Source: Rubripirellula lacrimiformis (GTDB taxonomy: Bacteria > Planctomycetota > Planctomycetia > Pirellulales > Pirellulaceae). From it: a stretch of DNA of 64,000 nt. The notes below the pieces were generated by a model. The model made no database searches. It saw only the letters and a list, made by a program, of their open reading frames with translations, and had not been told where the DNA came from. Location of the stretch: assembly GCF_007741535.1 (NCBI RefSeq), contig NZ_CP036525.1, forward strand, positions 5,084,001 to 5,148,000, read 5' to 3'. The translations under genes and the position numbers were made by a program. Below, piece by piece: positions 17,602 through 28,116 of the stretch; within the stretch, counting starts at the first letter, position 1; each line of letters starts with the position of its first letter.

Positions 17602-20600
17602 ATGCCATCGTCCACTGGTTTCTACGCAAGCGACCCCGAGCGTTCGCGACTTTTCGAATCGCACCCGATCCAGACGCAATCACATGCCGGTGTGGATTCG
17701 CCAAGTACCGGGATTGACAGATTGCTGCGAGGTCCTTTCCTGGCGTTGGCATTTGGTGCGTTGCTCGCGACCGGGCTGAACGCCGCCTCCGCAGCGCCAC
17801 AGGACGCAGTGCCACAGGATGCAGCTCCACAGGATGCAGTGCCAGGCGACCAGACAACAACGCCGATCAAAGTCTCCTACAACCGTGACGTCCGCCCCAT
17901 CCTGTCGCAGCATTGTTTTCAGTGCCATGGACCGGACGAAGAGGCACGCCAAGCCGATCTGCGGTTGGACATTGCCGGAGATGCCGACTTAGATTCGATC
18001 CTTGACCGAATTCAATCGGATGATCCCGATACTCAGATGCCTCCGCCGCAGGCCAACAAGCCGATCAATCTGTCCAAGCGTCAGATCTTGGAATCATGGG
18101 TCAACGATGGCGCCCCCTATCAGACGCACTGGGCATTCCTTCCGCCAACGGGCACGACGATTCCCGAGGGCGTGCATCCGGTCGACCACTTCATCGACGC
18201 TCGCCTGGCCCAGGCTGGGCGAACTCGGTCGCCGATGGCATCTGCCCATGCTCGCATTCGGCGGGTGTATCTCGATTTGATCGGTTTGCCGCCGACGCCC
18301 GAAGTCGCCGACCAGTTTGCCGCCAACCCGACGCCCGAATCCTACACCGCGATCGTCGACGAACTGCTGCAATCACCCCGCTACGGTGAACGATGGGCCC
18401 GGCGATGGTTGGACCTAGCACGGTACGCCGATACCAATGGATACGAAAAAGATCGCGACCGAAGCATCTGGCCCTATCGCGACTGGGTCATTCGCGCCTT
18501 CAATGCGGACATGCCCTTTGATCAGTTCACGATCGCCCAGATCGCAGGCGACATGCTTCCCAATCCGACACCCGATCAATTGGTCGCCACGGGCTTTCAT
18601 CGCAACACGATGCTGAACGAGGAAGGCGGAATCGATCCGCTTGAATTCCGATACCACGCGATGACCGATCGCGTTGCCACCACTGGCACCACGTGGTTGG
18701 GTTTAACGACGGGTTGCGCCCAGTGCCATACGCACAAGTATGATCCTATCACCCACCACGACTACTTCGGCATCATGGCGTATCTGAACAACGCCGATGA
18801 ACCCGACTATTTTCTGCCGATCGACGAAGACGAATCCCAGCGGCAAGCTCGTATGGCCGAAGCCGACCGCTTGTTGGATCAGTTGGAAAGCCATTGGCCG
18901 CAACCGGAACCTGAATCCGAACATCCGTCTGCACCCGAGACGGCAGCCACCAAGACCGCTGGCACCAAGCCAGCCAAAACAACCGCTGCCAACGCAGTGC
19001 GCGACATCGAAACCGCATTTACGCAGTGGCTGGCGAACGAGCAGAAAAACAGGACGGACTGGACCACATTGATTCCTGAATCGATGTCCGCCAACGTCCC
19101 GTACTTGAGCCAGGAATCCGACGGCGTGATCTTTGCCGCTGGCGACACGTCGAAACATGACATCTATACGTTCCAGTTCACCGCTGGCGATGCTGCGGTG
19201 CATTCGATTCGTCTGGACGCGTTTCCCGACGATCGTCTGCCGGGTCGCGGTCCGGGGATGACCTACTACGAAGGCCGCAAAGGCGACTTTTACCTGACGG
19301 AGTTCCAGTTATCGGACTCCCAAGGCGAACCGATCCCGATTGCCGACGCGTCCGAAGATTTTGCGAAGAACGCCTTCGGAAAGCACCCCGTTTCAGCCAA
19401 ACACGCCATCGACGGCGACATTCAAACCGGGTGGTCGGTCGCCGAAGTGGGCGCGGGTCTACCGCACGCCGCCGTCTTCAACTTGCAGCAGCCGATTCAA
19501 GCGGGCCAGCGATTCACGCTGACCATGCATTTCGGCCGGCATTTCGCCAGTTCGCTTGGCAAGTTCAAAATCAGTTCGACCGACAACCCCGAACCCATCC
19601 GCGCATCGCTATTGACGATGGATTCGATGTCGCCTGAATTGTGGACGGCACTGACGCGGGAAGACGCGGCCGACGATCCAGACGTACGCCGTCTGTTCCT
19701 GATGCAGGCTCCCGAAGTGAAGGCCTATGCCGATACGATCCGCAGTCTGCGTGAACCGCCGCACGGCACCTTAACGCTGGTGATGCGCGAACGGCCGCCC
19801 GAGAGTGCGCGGACGACGTTTTTGCACCACCGCGGCGAATTCACACAGCCCACCGAAGAGGTTGGACCGAGGTTGCCGGAGGCGCTGCTGGAAAGCACCG
19901 ACACCGTTCCGACCAACCGGTTGGAATTCGCCCGATGGCTGGTTTCGCCGCACAATCCGCTGACCGCACGCGTCGTTGCCAACCGCCAATGGGCAGCGTT
20001 CTTTGGCGTCGGAATCGTCAGCACAACCGACGACTTGGGGATGCAGGGCGAATCGCCCAGCCATCCCAGGTTGCTGGACTATCTGGCCGTCCACTTCATG
20101 GAAAATGGATGGTCGATCAAAAATTTGCATCGGCTGATCGTGACCAGCGAAACCTACCAACAGAGTGCTGTGACGGCCGACGCGGATACCGCCGACGCCG
20201 TGGTCCGAGGGGACGATCGATTGCTGGGTCGTTTTCCGCGACGTCGCCTGGAAGCCGAAATCATTCGCGACGCATCCCTGGCCGCGTCCGGACTGCTGAA
20301 CGACCAGATGTTCGGTCCTCCCGTCCGACCGCCGCAGCCCGAAAGTGCGGTATCGGCGAACTACAGCAAGTCGAAATGGACCGCCAGCCCCGGTGCCGAT
20401 CGGTTTCGACGCAGCGTCTACACCTACCAAAAACGCACGGCGCCGTTCGAAATGTTCATGACCTTTGACGGCACATCGGGCGAATCCTGTGTGGCCAAAC
20501 GCGACGTTTCCAACACGCCGCTGCAGGCGTTGACGTTGATGAATGACCCGATGTTCGTCGAGATCGCTGAATCCTATGGTAAACGCATGGCGGCCATGCA

Positions 20601-20778
20601 ACCGGATGCCGAAACGCCACCGGCACAGTCCATCGCAACGGGTTTCCGTTGGTTGATGACACGCCCACCAACCGCGAACGAACTAGAACTTCTTTCTCAG
20701 TTTCATGCCCAGCATGGCGACTGGACCGCGACCGCGCGAGTGCTGTTGTGCATCGACGAAGCCATCAACCAGAACTAA
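17602..20778 (+). CDS. PSD1 / DUF1549-DUF1553 planctomycete cytochrome c-type protein
   Basis: A ~1058-residue secreted protein. After a long N-region and hydrophobic signal (FLALAFGALLATGLNAASA) there is a short PQDA repeat. The haem motif CFQCH follows (C105, C108, H109), inside the RPILSQHCFQCHGPDE context of planctomycete cytochrome domains. The DUF1549 domain includes RRVYLDLIGLPPTP and the heme-like CAQCHTHKYDP motif. A Thr/Lys/Pro-rich linker leads to the DUF1553 domain with NPLTARVVANRQW and [16 protein letters not shown]. The start is uncertain: ATG at 17536 would add 22 residues. It is followed 109 bp later by a DUF1501 gene, the usual partner. Function of the pair is unknown. A role in periplasmic redox or polysaccharide degradation is speculation. 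Confidence 0.92.
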   Translation: MPSSTGFYASDPERSRLFESHPIQTQSHAGVDSPSTGIDRLLRGPFLALAFGALLATGLNAASAAPQDAVPQDAAPQDAVPGDQTTTPIKVSYNRDVRPILSQHCFQCHGPDEEARQADLRLDIAGDADLDSILDRIQSDDPDTQMPPPQANKPINLSKRQILESWVNDGAPYQTHWAFLPPTGTTIPEGVHPVDHFIDARLAQAGRTRSPMASAHARIRRVYLDLIGLPPTPEVADQFAANPTPESYTAIVDELLQSPRYGERWARRWLDLARYADTNGYEKDRDRSIWPYRDWVIRAFNADMPFDQFTIAQIAGDMLPNPTPDQLVATGFHRNTMLNEEGGIDPLEFRYHAMTDRVATTGTTWLGLTTGCAQCHTHKYDPITHHDYFGIMAYLNNADEPDYFLPIDEDESQRQARMAEADRLLDQLESHWPQPEPESEHPSAPETAATKTAGTKPAKTTAANAVRDIETAFTQWLANEQKNRTDWTTLIPESMSANVPYLSQESDGVIFAAGDTSKHDIYTFQFTAGDAAVHSIRLDAFPDDRLPGRGPGMTYYEGRKGDFYLTEFQLSDSQGEPIPIADASEDFAKNAFGKHPVSAKHAIDGDIQTGWSVAEVGAGLPHAAVFNLQQPIQAGQRFTLTMHFGRHFASSLGKFKISSTDNPEPIRASLLTMDSMSPELWTALTREDAADDPDVRRLFLMQAPEVKAYADTIRSLREPPHGTLTLVMRERPPESARTTFLHHRGEFTQPTEEVGPRLPEALLESTDTVPTNRLEFARWLVSPHNPLTARVVANRQWAAFFGVGIVSTTDDLGMQGESPSHPRLLDYLAVHFMENGWSIKNLHRLIVTSETYQQSAVTADADTADAVVRGDDRLLGRFPRRRLEAEIIRDASLAASGLLNDQMFGPPVRPPQPESAVSANYSKSKWTASPGADRFRRSVYTYQKRTAPFEMFMTFDGTSGESCVAKRDVSNTPLQALTLMNDPMFVEIAESYGKRMAAMQPDAETPPAQSIATGFRWLMTRPPTANELELLSQFHAQHGDWTATARVLLCIDEAINQN

Positions 20779-20887
20779 CCCAGCGTTCGTTTCCCGAATC
20801 CTCCGGACCGTCGCAGTGATGGCCCACGACGATGTTTCGCGTCTTCCCATCTTCGCCACCTAACTACGCCGTTGGTCGTTCATCACC

Positions 20888-22369
20888 ATGTCATATCCAC
20901 CGCACATCACCGAACGGTCGCGTCGCTACTTCCTGGGTCAATGTGGAATCGGCTTGGGCAAAATGGCCGCCGCCGGTCTGCTGACGGGATCGCTTGGCGG
21001 CGCCGGTGCGGCTCGCGCAGCAACCGAAGCCCGCGCTTCTAGTCAAGCGGGTGATCCGCCCACGCCAAGCAACGCACTGACATCGCGGCAGCCCCATTTT
21101 GCGCCGCGTGCCAAGGCGGTGATTCACCTGTTCATGGCAGGTGCACCAAGCCAGTTGGAACTGTTCGATCCCAAGCCGACGCTAAGCCAGCTAGAAGGCA
21201 AACCCTTGCCACCGTCGGTCATCGGCAACCAACGCTATGCGTTTATCCAGCCGGACGCCGCCGTCCTAGGTCCCCAGTTTTCGTTTGACCAATATGGTGA
21301 CAGCGGCGCGGTCTTGGGCCAACCGATGGCAGCTTTGGGCAAAGTCGCAGACGAAATCTGTTTCATCCGATCGTGCACGACCGACCAATTCAATCACGCC
21401 CCAGCTCAGATCTTTTTCAACACCGGATTCTCGCAGCCGGGTCGGCCCTGCTTGGGATCCTGGACTTTGTATGGGTTGGGATCGGAAACCCAGGACCTAC
21501 CCGCATTTGTCGTGTTAAGCACCGGTGCCGGCGTCAGTGGTGGCACCGCGCTGTGGTCCAGCGGATTCATGCCCACGCTGTACACCGGAGTGCCATTTCG
21601 CAGCGGACGCGATCCAATTCTGAACGTGGCCACACCGGATAAGTTCACCGGCAAACTGCAACACGACACGTTCGATGTCATCAACCAATTGAACGCCCAA
21701 CGGCTCTCCCGCGTCGGCGACCCGGAAATTGCCACTCGAATGGCCTCGTACGAGATGGCGGCGCGGCTTCAAACGACGGCACCGGAATTGATGAACCTGG
21801 GCAGCGAGTCCCAAGAGACGCTGGATCTGTATGGCTGCCAACCCGAGAAACCATCCTTTGCTCGAGCCTGTTTGCTGGCCCGTCGGATGGTCCAACGTGG
21901 CGTTCGGTTCATCAACATCTATCATTCCGGATGGGACGCGCACAGCAACGTCAAAGGCAATTCGGAATCCAACTGCAAACAGACAGTGCAGGCGACCGCG
22001 GGATTGATCCAAGACCTTAAACGCCACGGGTTGCTGGACGAAACGCTGGTGATCTGGGGAGGCGAGTTTGGCCGCACGCCAATGGTCGAAACGAACCCGT
22101 CGCTGGGACGGTTGGCCGGACGCGACCACCACCCGCAAGCGTTCACGATGTGGATGGCCGGAGGCGGTGTCAAACGAGGCACCACCTACGGCGCGACCGA
22201 CGAATTCGGATTCCACATCACGGAAAACCCGGTCCACGTCCACGACATCCAAGCCACCATCATGCATTTGCTAGGCTTCGATCACGAACGACTGACCTAC
22301 CACCATGCAGGCCGCGACTTCCGATTGACCGACGTCCACGGCCGAGTCGTCCACGACCTGATCGCCTGA
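20888..22369 (+). CDS. DUF1501 domain protein with Tat signal
   Basis: A 493-residue protein. The N-terminus has a twin-arginine motif S-R-R-Y-F-L (11-16) followed by a hydrophobic Gly/Ala stretch, consistent with export in folded form. DUF1501 features follow: [57 protein letters not shown] and the [14 protein letters not shown] segment. The fold belongs to the alkaline phosphatase/sulfatase-like superfamily by known family relation, but activity is undefined. It is encoded directly after its PSD1 partner. A paralogue lies convergently at 22535-23977. Confidence 0.93.
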   Translation: MSYPPHITERSRRYFLGQCGIGLGKMAAAGLLTGSLGGAGAARAATEARASSQAGDPPTPSNALTSRQPHFAPRAKAVIHLFMAGAPSQLELFDPKPTLSQLEGKPLPPSVIGNQRYAFIQPDAAVLGPQFSFDQYGDSGAVLGQPMAALGKVADEICFIRSCTTDQFNHAPAQIFFNTGFSQPGRPCLGSWTLYGLGSETQDLPAFVVLSTGAGVSGGTALWSSGFMPTLYTGVPFRSGRDPILNVATPDKFTGKLQHDTFDVINQLNAQRLSRVGDPEIATRMASYEMAARLQTTAPELMNLGSESQETLDLYGCQPEKPSFARACLLARRMVQRGVRFINIYHSGWDAHSNVKGNSESNCKQTVQATAGLIQDLKRHGLLDETLVIWGGEFGRTPMVETNPSLGRLAGRDHHPQAFTMWMAGGGVKRGTTYGATDEFGFHITENPVHVHDIQATIMHLLGFDHERLTYHHAGRDFRLTDVHGRVVHDLIA

Positions 22370-22534
22370 TACGCAGTTCAGCCAGGAAATTCGTTAACCG
22401 ACGCTGTGAATCATCCCGTGCCGGAGTCGTCAAAGGTTGGTTGATTGGGTGAGTGAGCCGTGATCACGCGAGCGGCCGGGAATTCCCCGAATGCCCGTGG
22501 CCCCCCCATTCCGGCAATGATTGACGCGTATTGC

Positions 22535-23977
22535 TTACGCCAAGACGTCCTTCACCACTTGGCCGTGGACGTCGGTTAGCCGATAGTGCCGGCCTTGGAA
22601 CTTGTAGGTTAGCTTTTCGTGATCGATCCCCAATTGGTGCAGCATGGTCGCATGCAGATCGTGGACACTGACTGGATTCTGCGTGATGTTGTAGGAATAG
22701 TCGTCCGTTTCACCGTAGGTCATTCCTCCTTGGACGCCACCGCCGGCCATCCACATCGTGAAGCAGCGTGGATGGTGATCACGGCCGTAGGTTGCTTTGC
22801 CCAGTTCGCCCTGGCAGTACACCGTCCGGCCAAACTCGCCCCCCCAAACCACCAGTGTTTCGTCCAGCAGCCCCCGTTGTTTCAGATCCGTGATCAGCCC
22901 TGCGGATGCTTGATCGGTTTCGCGGCAACGGGATCGAAGCTGTTTCACCAGCCCATTGTGAGTGTCCCATCCGCGATGGAACAGTTGCACGAACCGAACA
23001 CCACGCTCTGACAGCCGACGCGCAAGCAAGACGTTGTAGGCATAGGTTCCCGGTTTGCGAGCGTCTTCGCCATACAGCCGAAACGTATGCTCGGATTCGC
23101 CCGATACATCGGTCAACTCGGGCACCGATGTCTGCATCCGAAACGCCATCTCGTACTGAGCGATGCGAGTCTGGATCTCGGGATCACCGACTTCGGCATG
23201 GTGCAATTCGTTCAAACGACGGATATGGTCCAGCGTGCTGCGGCGAACACCGGCGTTGATACCATCGGGGTTGTTCAAATACAGTACCGGATCCTTGCCG
23301 GACCGGAATCGCACCCCTTGATGCTTCGACGGCAAAAAACCGGCTCCCCAAAGCCGGTCGTAAAGAGCCTGACCACCGCGATTGGACGTCATCGCCACGA
23401 AGGCAGGCAGGTTCTCGTTCTCGCTGCCCAGACCGTAACTCATCCAGGCACCGATACTGGGCCGGCCGGCTAGCTGGAATCCTGACTGAAAGAAGGTGAT
23501 GGCCGGATCGTGGTTGATCGCTTCGGTGTGCATCGACCGGATGAAGCAAACGTCGTTGACAACATTGGCCAGATGCGGCAGCAGTTCTTTGTTCAGCCAG
23601 GCGCCGCTGCTGCCGCACTGGGCAAAGTCAAAGGCGGAACTGGCCACTGGAAATCGAGTCTGGCCGGCCGTCATTCCGGTCAACCGCTGGCCGCCGAAAA
23701 CCGATTCGGGCACATCGCTGCCGTGCAGTTTGGCTAATTCGGGCTTGTAGTCGAACAAGTCCAATTGGGTAGGGCCGCCACTTTGGAACAGATAGATCAC
23801 ACGTTTTGCCTTCGGCGCAATCGCACGCGTCGCGGCTTCGGACAGCCCATTGCCCGAAAGCAGTCCGGCCAGCGCGGCCGCCCCCAATCCTTTCACGCCG
23901 CTTCCAAAGAAATAGCGACGCGTCATTTCCAAACGAGACTGTTCCCGCAGGAGCTCGCTGTTCACCATGTCACTCAT
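22535..23977 (-). CDS. DUF1501 domain protein with Tat signal (second copy)
   Basis: A 480-residue paralogue of the protein at 20888-22369. It has a twin-arginine motif T-R-R-Y-F-F (19-24), [55 protein letters not shown] and [15 protein letters not shown]. Its ATG overlaps the end of the upstream PSD1 gene by 8 bp (ATGAGTGA), so the two are translationally coupled. That overlap supports the start at 23977, though ATG at 23968 is also possible. Each PSD1-DUF1501 pair is probably one functional unit. Confidence 0.93.
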   Translation of the reverse strand: MSDMVNSELLREQSRLEMTRRYFFGSGVKGLGAAALAGLLSGNGLSEAATRAIAPKAKRVIYLFQSGGPTQLDLFDYKPELAKLHGSDVPESVFGGQRLTGMTAGQTRFPVASSAFDFAQCGSSGAWLNKELLPHLANVVNDVCFIRSMHTEAINHDPAITFFQSGFQLAGRPSIGAWMSYGLGSENENLPAFVAMTSNRGGQALYDRLWGAGFLPSKHQGVRFRSGKDPVLYLNNPDGINAGVRRSTLDHIRRLNELHHAEVGDPEIQTRIAQYEMAFRMQTSVPELTDVSGESEHTFRLYGEDARKPGTYAYNVLLARRLSERGVRFVQLFHRGWDTHNGLVKQLRSRCRETDQASAGLITDLKQRGLLDETLVVWGGEFGRTVYCQGELGKATYGRDHHPRCFTMWMAGGGVQGGMTYGETDDYSYNITQNPVSVHDLHATMLHQLGIDHEKLTYKFQGRHYRLTDVHGQVVKDVLA

Positions 23978-26900
23978 TCGAAATCACCTGGTCCAAGTTC
24001 AACAGCACGTTTGCGATCGCTGTGTAAGCCGCCAATCGAGCGGGATTCAAATCGGCGTTCACGGCAGTTGACCCTGTCGCGATCAATTTCCCCGCGGCCT
24101 CGGGATCCGCCCGATAGATGGACCAGTATTCGGCCGCCGCGTCTTCTAGAATCGCTCGTTCGTGGTCGCTTGGATCGCAAGCGGTCACGCAGCGAAATCC
24201 AAACCCGATGGGATCGCCTTCGCCTTCACGGATCATCCGGCTAGCAAGATGACGTGCCGCTTCGACAAACGCAGTCTCGTTCAACAACGTCAACGCTTGC
24301 AGGGGCGTATTGGTGCGTTTGATTCCCACCCAACAGGACTCGCGATCGGCAGCATCCAAAATCGCCATACTGGGCGGGTTCACCGTCCGTTTCCAAGTTG
24401 TATACAGACTGCGACGAAACAGATCCGCCCCCTTGGATTGGCGATAGCGCTGGCCCATCGACATTTCGATCCACAGATCATCGGGCTGATAGGGGCTGAC
24501 CGATGGACCACCCACCGTTTCCACCAACAGACCACTGACGAACAGTGCTTGGTCACGAAGCACCGGACCGGGCAATCGAGTTCGCGGTCCGCGTGCAAGC
24601 AACCGGTTCGCTGGATCACGCTGCAAATGTTCGGGCGTCATGTTGGACGACTGACGGTAGGTCGCGCTGGTAACGATCAATCGCTGCATGCCGGCGACAT
24701 CCCACTGCGTTCGAAGAAACTCGGTCGCAAGCCAATCCAGCAATCCGCGGTGGCTGGGCATATCGCCTTGGATTCCAAAATCTTCCGTGGTTTGAACGAT
24801 CCCGGTGCCGAAGTACTTTTGCCAATATCGATTGACGGTCACCCGCGCCGTCAACGGGTTCTGGTCCGACACGATCCATTTCGCCAGCCCCAGGCGGTTG
24901 CGTGGCAGATCGGCCGACATCGGCGGCAGTACCGCGGGAACGTCCCGTTCGACTTGATCCCCCAAGTCGTGATAGACCCCGCGAACTCGGACGAAGGTCG
25001 GTTTGGGATTCGGATCTTCTGCCATCACCATGCATGTCGGAAGCGTTGCCGCATACTGTTGGCGATTGGCGATGGCATCCAAATAGGTCTGATAGACATC
25101 ACGTCCAGGACCATTTTCGTAGAACGCCGCACGCAGCTTGGCTGTTTGTCGATCGGTCCGCTTCGGCGGATCGATGTTCGCGATTTCGCGGACCGTGGCG
25201 GGCTCGGCGATGACCAAAGCTTCGTCCGGTGTCAGTTCGTGCGAATCGTACCGAACCTCGTCGATCGATCCGGTAAAGTTTGGCCCATGCGGCCCGCCGC
25301 CGATACGCAGCGGATCCGACTTCCCCGCTCCGCCGGTGTTGCTGTTGGTGTTCAGTTCGACGGTGACTGGAACCGCGACTCCGTCCAGATAGATTTTCTG
25401 TGCGGTGGCACGCTGCGACCCATCATTGCTGACGCTCACGTGGACCCATTCGCCAGGGGCCAGTTTCGATTGGGTAACGACCACCCCGGCACCGGCAACC
25501 CAGCGACTGATCACGCTGAACACCAGATGACCGTCACGCAGTTCGACAGAAACTCCTTTGCGTCCCATTCCGGTCTCTTGACGTGATAGCACGACGCCGT
25601 GCTTCACCGCGGTGGGCCGAATCCAAAATGAAAGACTGTAAGGTTCGGCACAACTGAAATCGGTGAACCGGGACTTCGCTTTTTTGACCTTACCTGTCGA
25701 TCGATTGGCAACCGCAATGACCGTGTCGCCGTCGCACTTCAAGGCGTCGCCCACAGGCCCCGGTTCGTAACGTTCGGTTCCCGATTGAACTTTGGAATCC
25801 GCCGGCAAGGTACCGCTGAATGCGTAATGCTGTCGCAGACCACGTCGCACCAAGGTTTGGTTTGTGGGTGCTTGTTTGCCAGATCGTTGGTGACCAGCGG
25901 ATAAATTGGTCGTGTCGTTACCATCGGCAATCAAAGCTTCCCATTTGTGTTGGGAAGCAACCATGGTCGCCGATTTCAGCGCAGCCTCGGCATCTTCGAC
26001 ACGTCGATCGAGTCCATCGAGTCGTTGCTGCTGCGCTGCAGTCGGTGCCAGGATGTAGGGTTCCGAATTCCCGGCCTTGATCGCACGACCGGCTTCGGGA
26101 ACGTTGTTGAAGTACGCAATCAACTGGTAATAGTCTTTTTGCGACACAGGATCGTATTTGTGATCATGACATCGCGCACACCCCATCGTCAGCCCTAACC
26201 AGACCGTGCTGGTCGTATCAACTCGATCGACCGCATTTTCCAGCAGGAACTCATCGACCACGATTCCGGCTTCGGAGTTATACCGATGGTTGCGGTTGAA
26301 TCCGGTGGCAATCAACTGATCGATGCTAGGGTTGGGAAGCAGGTCGCCGGCCAGCTGTTGGATCGTAAACTGATCGAACGGCATATTTCGGTTGTACGCA
26401 TCGATCACCCAATCCCGCCAACGCCACATCACACGCGGTCCATCGAATTGATAGCCGTCGGTATCTGCAAATCGTGCGGCATCCAACCATGGCATCGCCA
26501 TTTGCTCGCCATAGCGTGGCGACTTTAGCAACCGATCGACGACGCGTTCGTAGGCATCCGGTCGCTGATCGTCCAGGAAATCCGCCACTTCCTGGGGCGT
26601 CGGCGGCAAACCGGTCAGATCCAAAGTGACTCGCCGAATCAGTTTCGCTTTGGATGCGGGTTCAGCCGGATGAAGCCCTTCGCTTTCCAATCGCGCCAGC
26701 ACAAACCGATCGATGCCGTTGCGTACCCATGTCGTATCCGCCACCGCGGGCAACGGTGGACGTTCTGGTTGGACGAACGCCCAATGTTGCCCCCAAACGG
26801 CGCCCTGACGGACCCAACGGACCAGGGTTTGCTTTTCCGCATCTGTCAGCAACCGCCGCGCATCCGGTGGCGGCATCACCTCGCCGGCATCGTCGGTCAG

Positions 26901-27194
26901 CAGTCGCCGCACGAATTCGCTGTCCTGGGGTTGGAACGGGACGATCACCGGCGATCCGTCTGGATCCCCCTTGGCAGCCGATTCCAGATCGAATCGCAAG
27001 TCCGCCTGGCGTGCCTGTGGATCAGGGCCGTGACAGGGAAAGCAGGTGTCCGAAAGGATCGGCAGCACGTCGCGATCAAACCGTATTTCATTGTCCAGTT
27101 CGGCTGCGACACCATCGATGCCTAAGCCGAACCAACAGATCAACCATGCCCCTGGCAGCCATCGCCATCGTTTCACGAGACTGCTAGAAACCAT
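23970..27194 (-). CDS. PSD1 / DUF1549-DUF1553 cytochrome c-type protein with LamG-like insertion
   Basis: A 1074-residue exported protein. The N-terminal signal helix ([19 protein letters not shown]) precedes the haem motif CFPCH (C51, C54, H55). The DUF1549 domain has [17 protein letters not shown] and [17 protein letters not shown]. Roughly residues 500-660 form a concanavalin/LamG-like jelly roll ([42 protein letters not shown]), an insertion seen in a subset of the family and often linked to glycan binding. DUF1553 follows with [14 protein letters not shown] and [16 protein letters not shown]. It is the first gene of a coupled pair with the DUF1501 gene at 22535-23977. Confidence 0.93.
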   Translation of the reverse strand: MVSSSLVKRWRWLPGAWLICWFGLGIDGVAAELDNEIRFDRDVLPILSDTCFPCHGPDPQARQADLRFDLESAAKGDPDGSPVIVPFQPQDSEFVRRLLTDDAGEVMPPPDARRLLTDAEKQTLVRWVRQGAVWGQHWAFVQPERPPLPAVADTTWVRNGIDRFVLARLESEGLHPAEPASKAKLIRRVTLDLTGLPPTPQEVADFLDDQRPDAYERVVDRLLKSPRYGEQMAMPWLDAARFADTDGYQFDGPRVMWRWRDWVIDAYNRNMPFDQFTIQQLAGDLLPNPSIDQLIATGFNRNHRYNSEAGIVVDEFLLENAVDRVDTTSTVWLGLTMGCARCHDHKYDPVSQKDYYQLIAYFNNVPEAGRAIKAGNSEPYILAPTAAQQQRLDGLDRRVEDAEAALKSATMVASQHKWEALIADGNDTTNLSAGHQRSGKQAPTNQTLVRRGLRQHYAFSGTLPADSKVQSGTERYEPGPVGDALKCDGDTVIAVANRSTGKVKKAKSRFTDFSCAEPYSLSFWIRPTAVKHGVVLSRQETGMGRKGVSVELRDGHLVFSVISRWVAGAGVVVTQSKLAPGEWVHVSVSNDGSQRATAQKIYLDGVAVPVTVELNTNSNTGGAGKSDPLRIGGGPHGPNFTGSIDEVRYDSHELTPDEALVIAEPATVREIANIDPPKRTDRQTAKLRAAFYENGPGRDVYQTYLDAIANRQQYAATLPTCMVMAEDPNPKPTFVRVRGVYHDLGDQVERDVPAVLPPMSADLPRNRLGLAKWIVSDQNPLTARVTVNRYWQKYFGTGIVQTTEDFGIQGDMPSHRGLLDWLATEFLRTQWDVAGMQRLIVTSATYRQSSNMTPEHLQRDPANRLLARGPRTRLPGPVLRDQALFVSGLLVETVGGPSVSPYQPDDLWIEMSMGQRYRQSKGADLFRRSLYTTWKRTVNPPSMAILDAADRESCWVGIKRTNTPLQALTLLNETAFVEAARHLASRMIREGEGDPIGFGFRCVTACDPSDHERAILEDAAAEYWSIYRADPEAAGKLIATGSTAVNADLNPARLAAYTAIANVLLNLDQVISNE

Positions 27195-27313
27195 ATCGTC
27201 AAATTCCTAGAAGCAGTGGGAAGGCGAGGCTAGGATACGAGCAGATTGACAGATTGTCGAATCAGCCAACATTGGCTGGATGCCAGATGCGATGGTGATC
27301 GCGAGATTGCATT

Positions 27314-27877
27314 CTACTTGCTCGGACGCATCGCCCAGTGCGCCAAATGCATCGGCAGCGTATTGGTGATCGGCCGCTTGGACACGTGCTGGATCAGATG
27401 AGTCTGGCCGTCTCGGGTGAACGAGACACTGTTGGCCATGCGATTCCCTGATTTGGCTTCGACGACGAACGTGGCTAGAACGACCGGCTGCTTAGTCATG
27501 TCTTGCCCTACGGAGCCAGTTCTAGCGTTTTTGGTACGCCCTCTCGGTAGCGATGAATTTCGAGAGCCCAGTTCGACGCACTTCACGTCCTGGTCCTCTG
27601 CCGACAACCATTCCAACAGCGACGACTTGGCGGCTTCGGTCACCGATTCTAGCGCCCCCGTGTTTTCGTCTTCCACACCGGGATGAAGCGAAGCGATCAG
27701 AACATCACCGTTCTCGGAGTTCATCCACGCTTCGCAGTTCGCCCCCTGGTTCAGATGATCGACTTGTTGCCGATCCACCGGTTTCCAGGGTGCCGGAGGT
27801 TTGCTGGGCAACAGGTCGCCCGCCACAGATGGCATCGCAGCCAAGAACACCAACACAATGGAAAGTGAAATACGCAT
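27314..27877 (-). CDS. small secreted protein of unknown function
   Basis: A 187-residue protein with a signal peptide (LSIVLVFLAAMPSVAG). I do not recognise a family. The mature part has a Cys at NCEAW, a second Cys at VKCVE, and a C-terminal FVVEAKSGNRMANSVSFTRDGQTH stretch that looks like a single alpha/beta domain. A GGAG with 6-7 nt spacing precedes the ATG at 27877 and decides the start over a longer in-frame extension. It is 239 bp downstream of the DAHP synthase gene on the same strand. Function is not inferable. Confidence 0.65.
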   Translation of the reverse strand: MRISLSIVLVFLAAMPSVAGDLLPSKPPAPWKPVDRQQVDHLNQGANCEAWMNSENGDVLIASLHPGVEDENTGALESVTEAAKSSLLEWLSAEDQDVKCVELGSRNSSLPRGRTKNARTGSVGQDMTKQPVVLATFVVEAKSGNRMANSVSFTRDGQTHLIQHVSKRPITNTLPMHLAHWAMRPSK

Positions 27878-28030
27878 TGCTAACTCCGAAGGACCTTGCA
27901 CGTCACCGCCGACAAGCGGTGCACGCGTCAAACCGCGCGTGGCCCCACCCCGCTTGGGGGAACCCAAGGAACCACGCCTCTGGGATTCAGAGTAAGGCTT
28001 CCGCGAAAGAGATGCAATCAAATTCGTGCC

Positions 28031-28090
28031 ACCGCCGCGCCCGATCACCGCCGCGCCCGATCACCGGCGTGCCCGATCACCGGCGCCGGC
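28031..28090. repeat. 16-bp tandem repeat, about 3.5 copies
   Basis: The unit ACCGCCGCGCCCGATC repeats at 28031, 28047 and 28063 (the third with a G/T variant), and a partial copy starts at 28079. It lies just after the DAHP synthase gene, between its stop codon and the next gene. Confidence 0.75.
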
Positions 28091-28116
28091 CCTGCAACAC
28101 TTCCCAGACCAGCGAT

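Noticed and set aside
24162-25586. Plus-strand 474-codon frame inside the second PSD1 gene
   Set aside because: Antisense to conserved DUF1553/LamG coding sequence; composition follows the shadow pattern of GC-rich genes.
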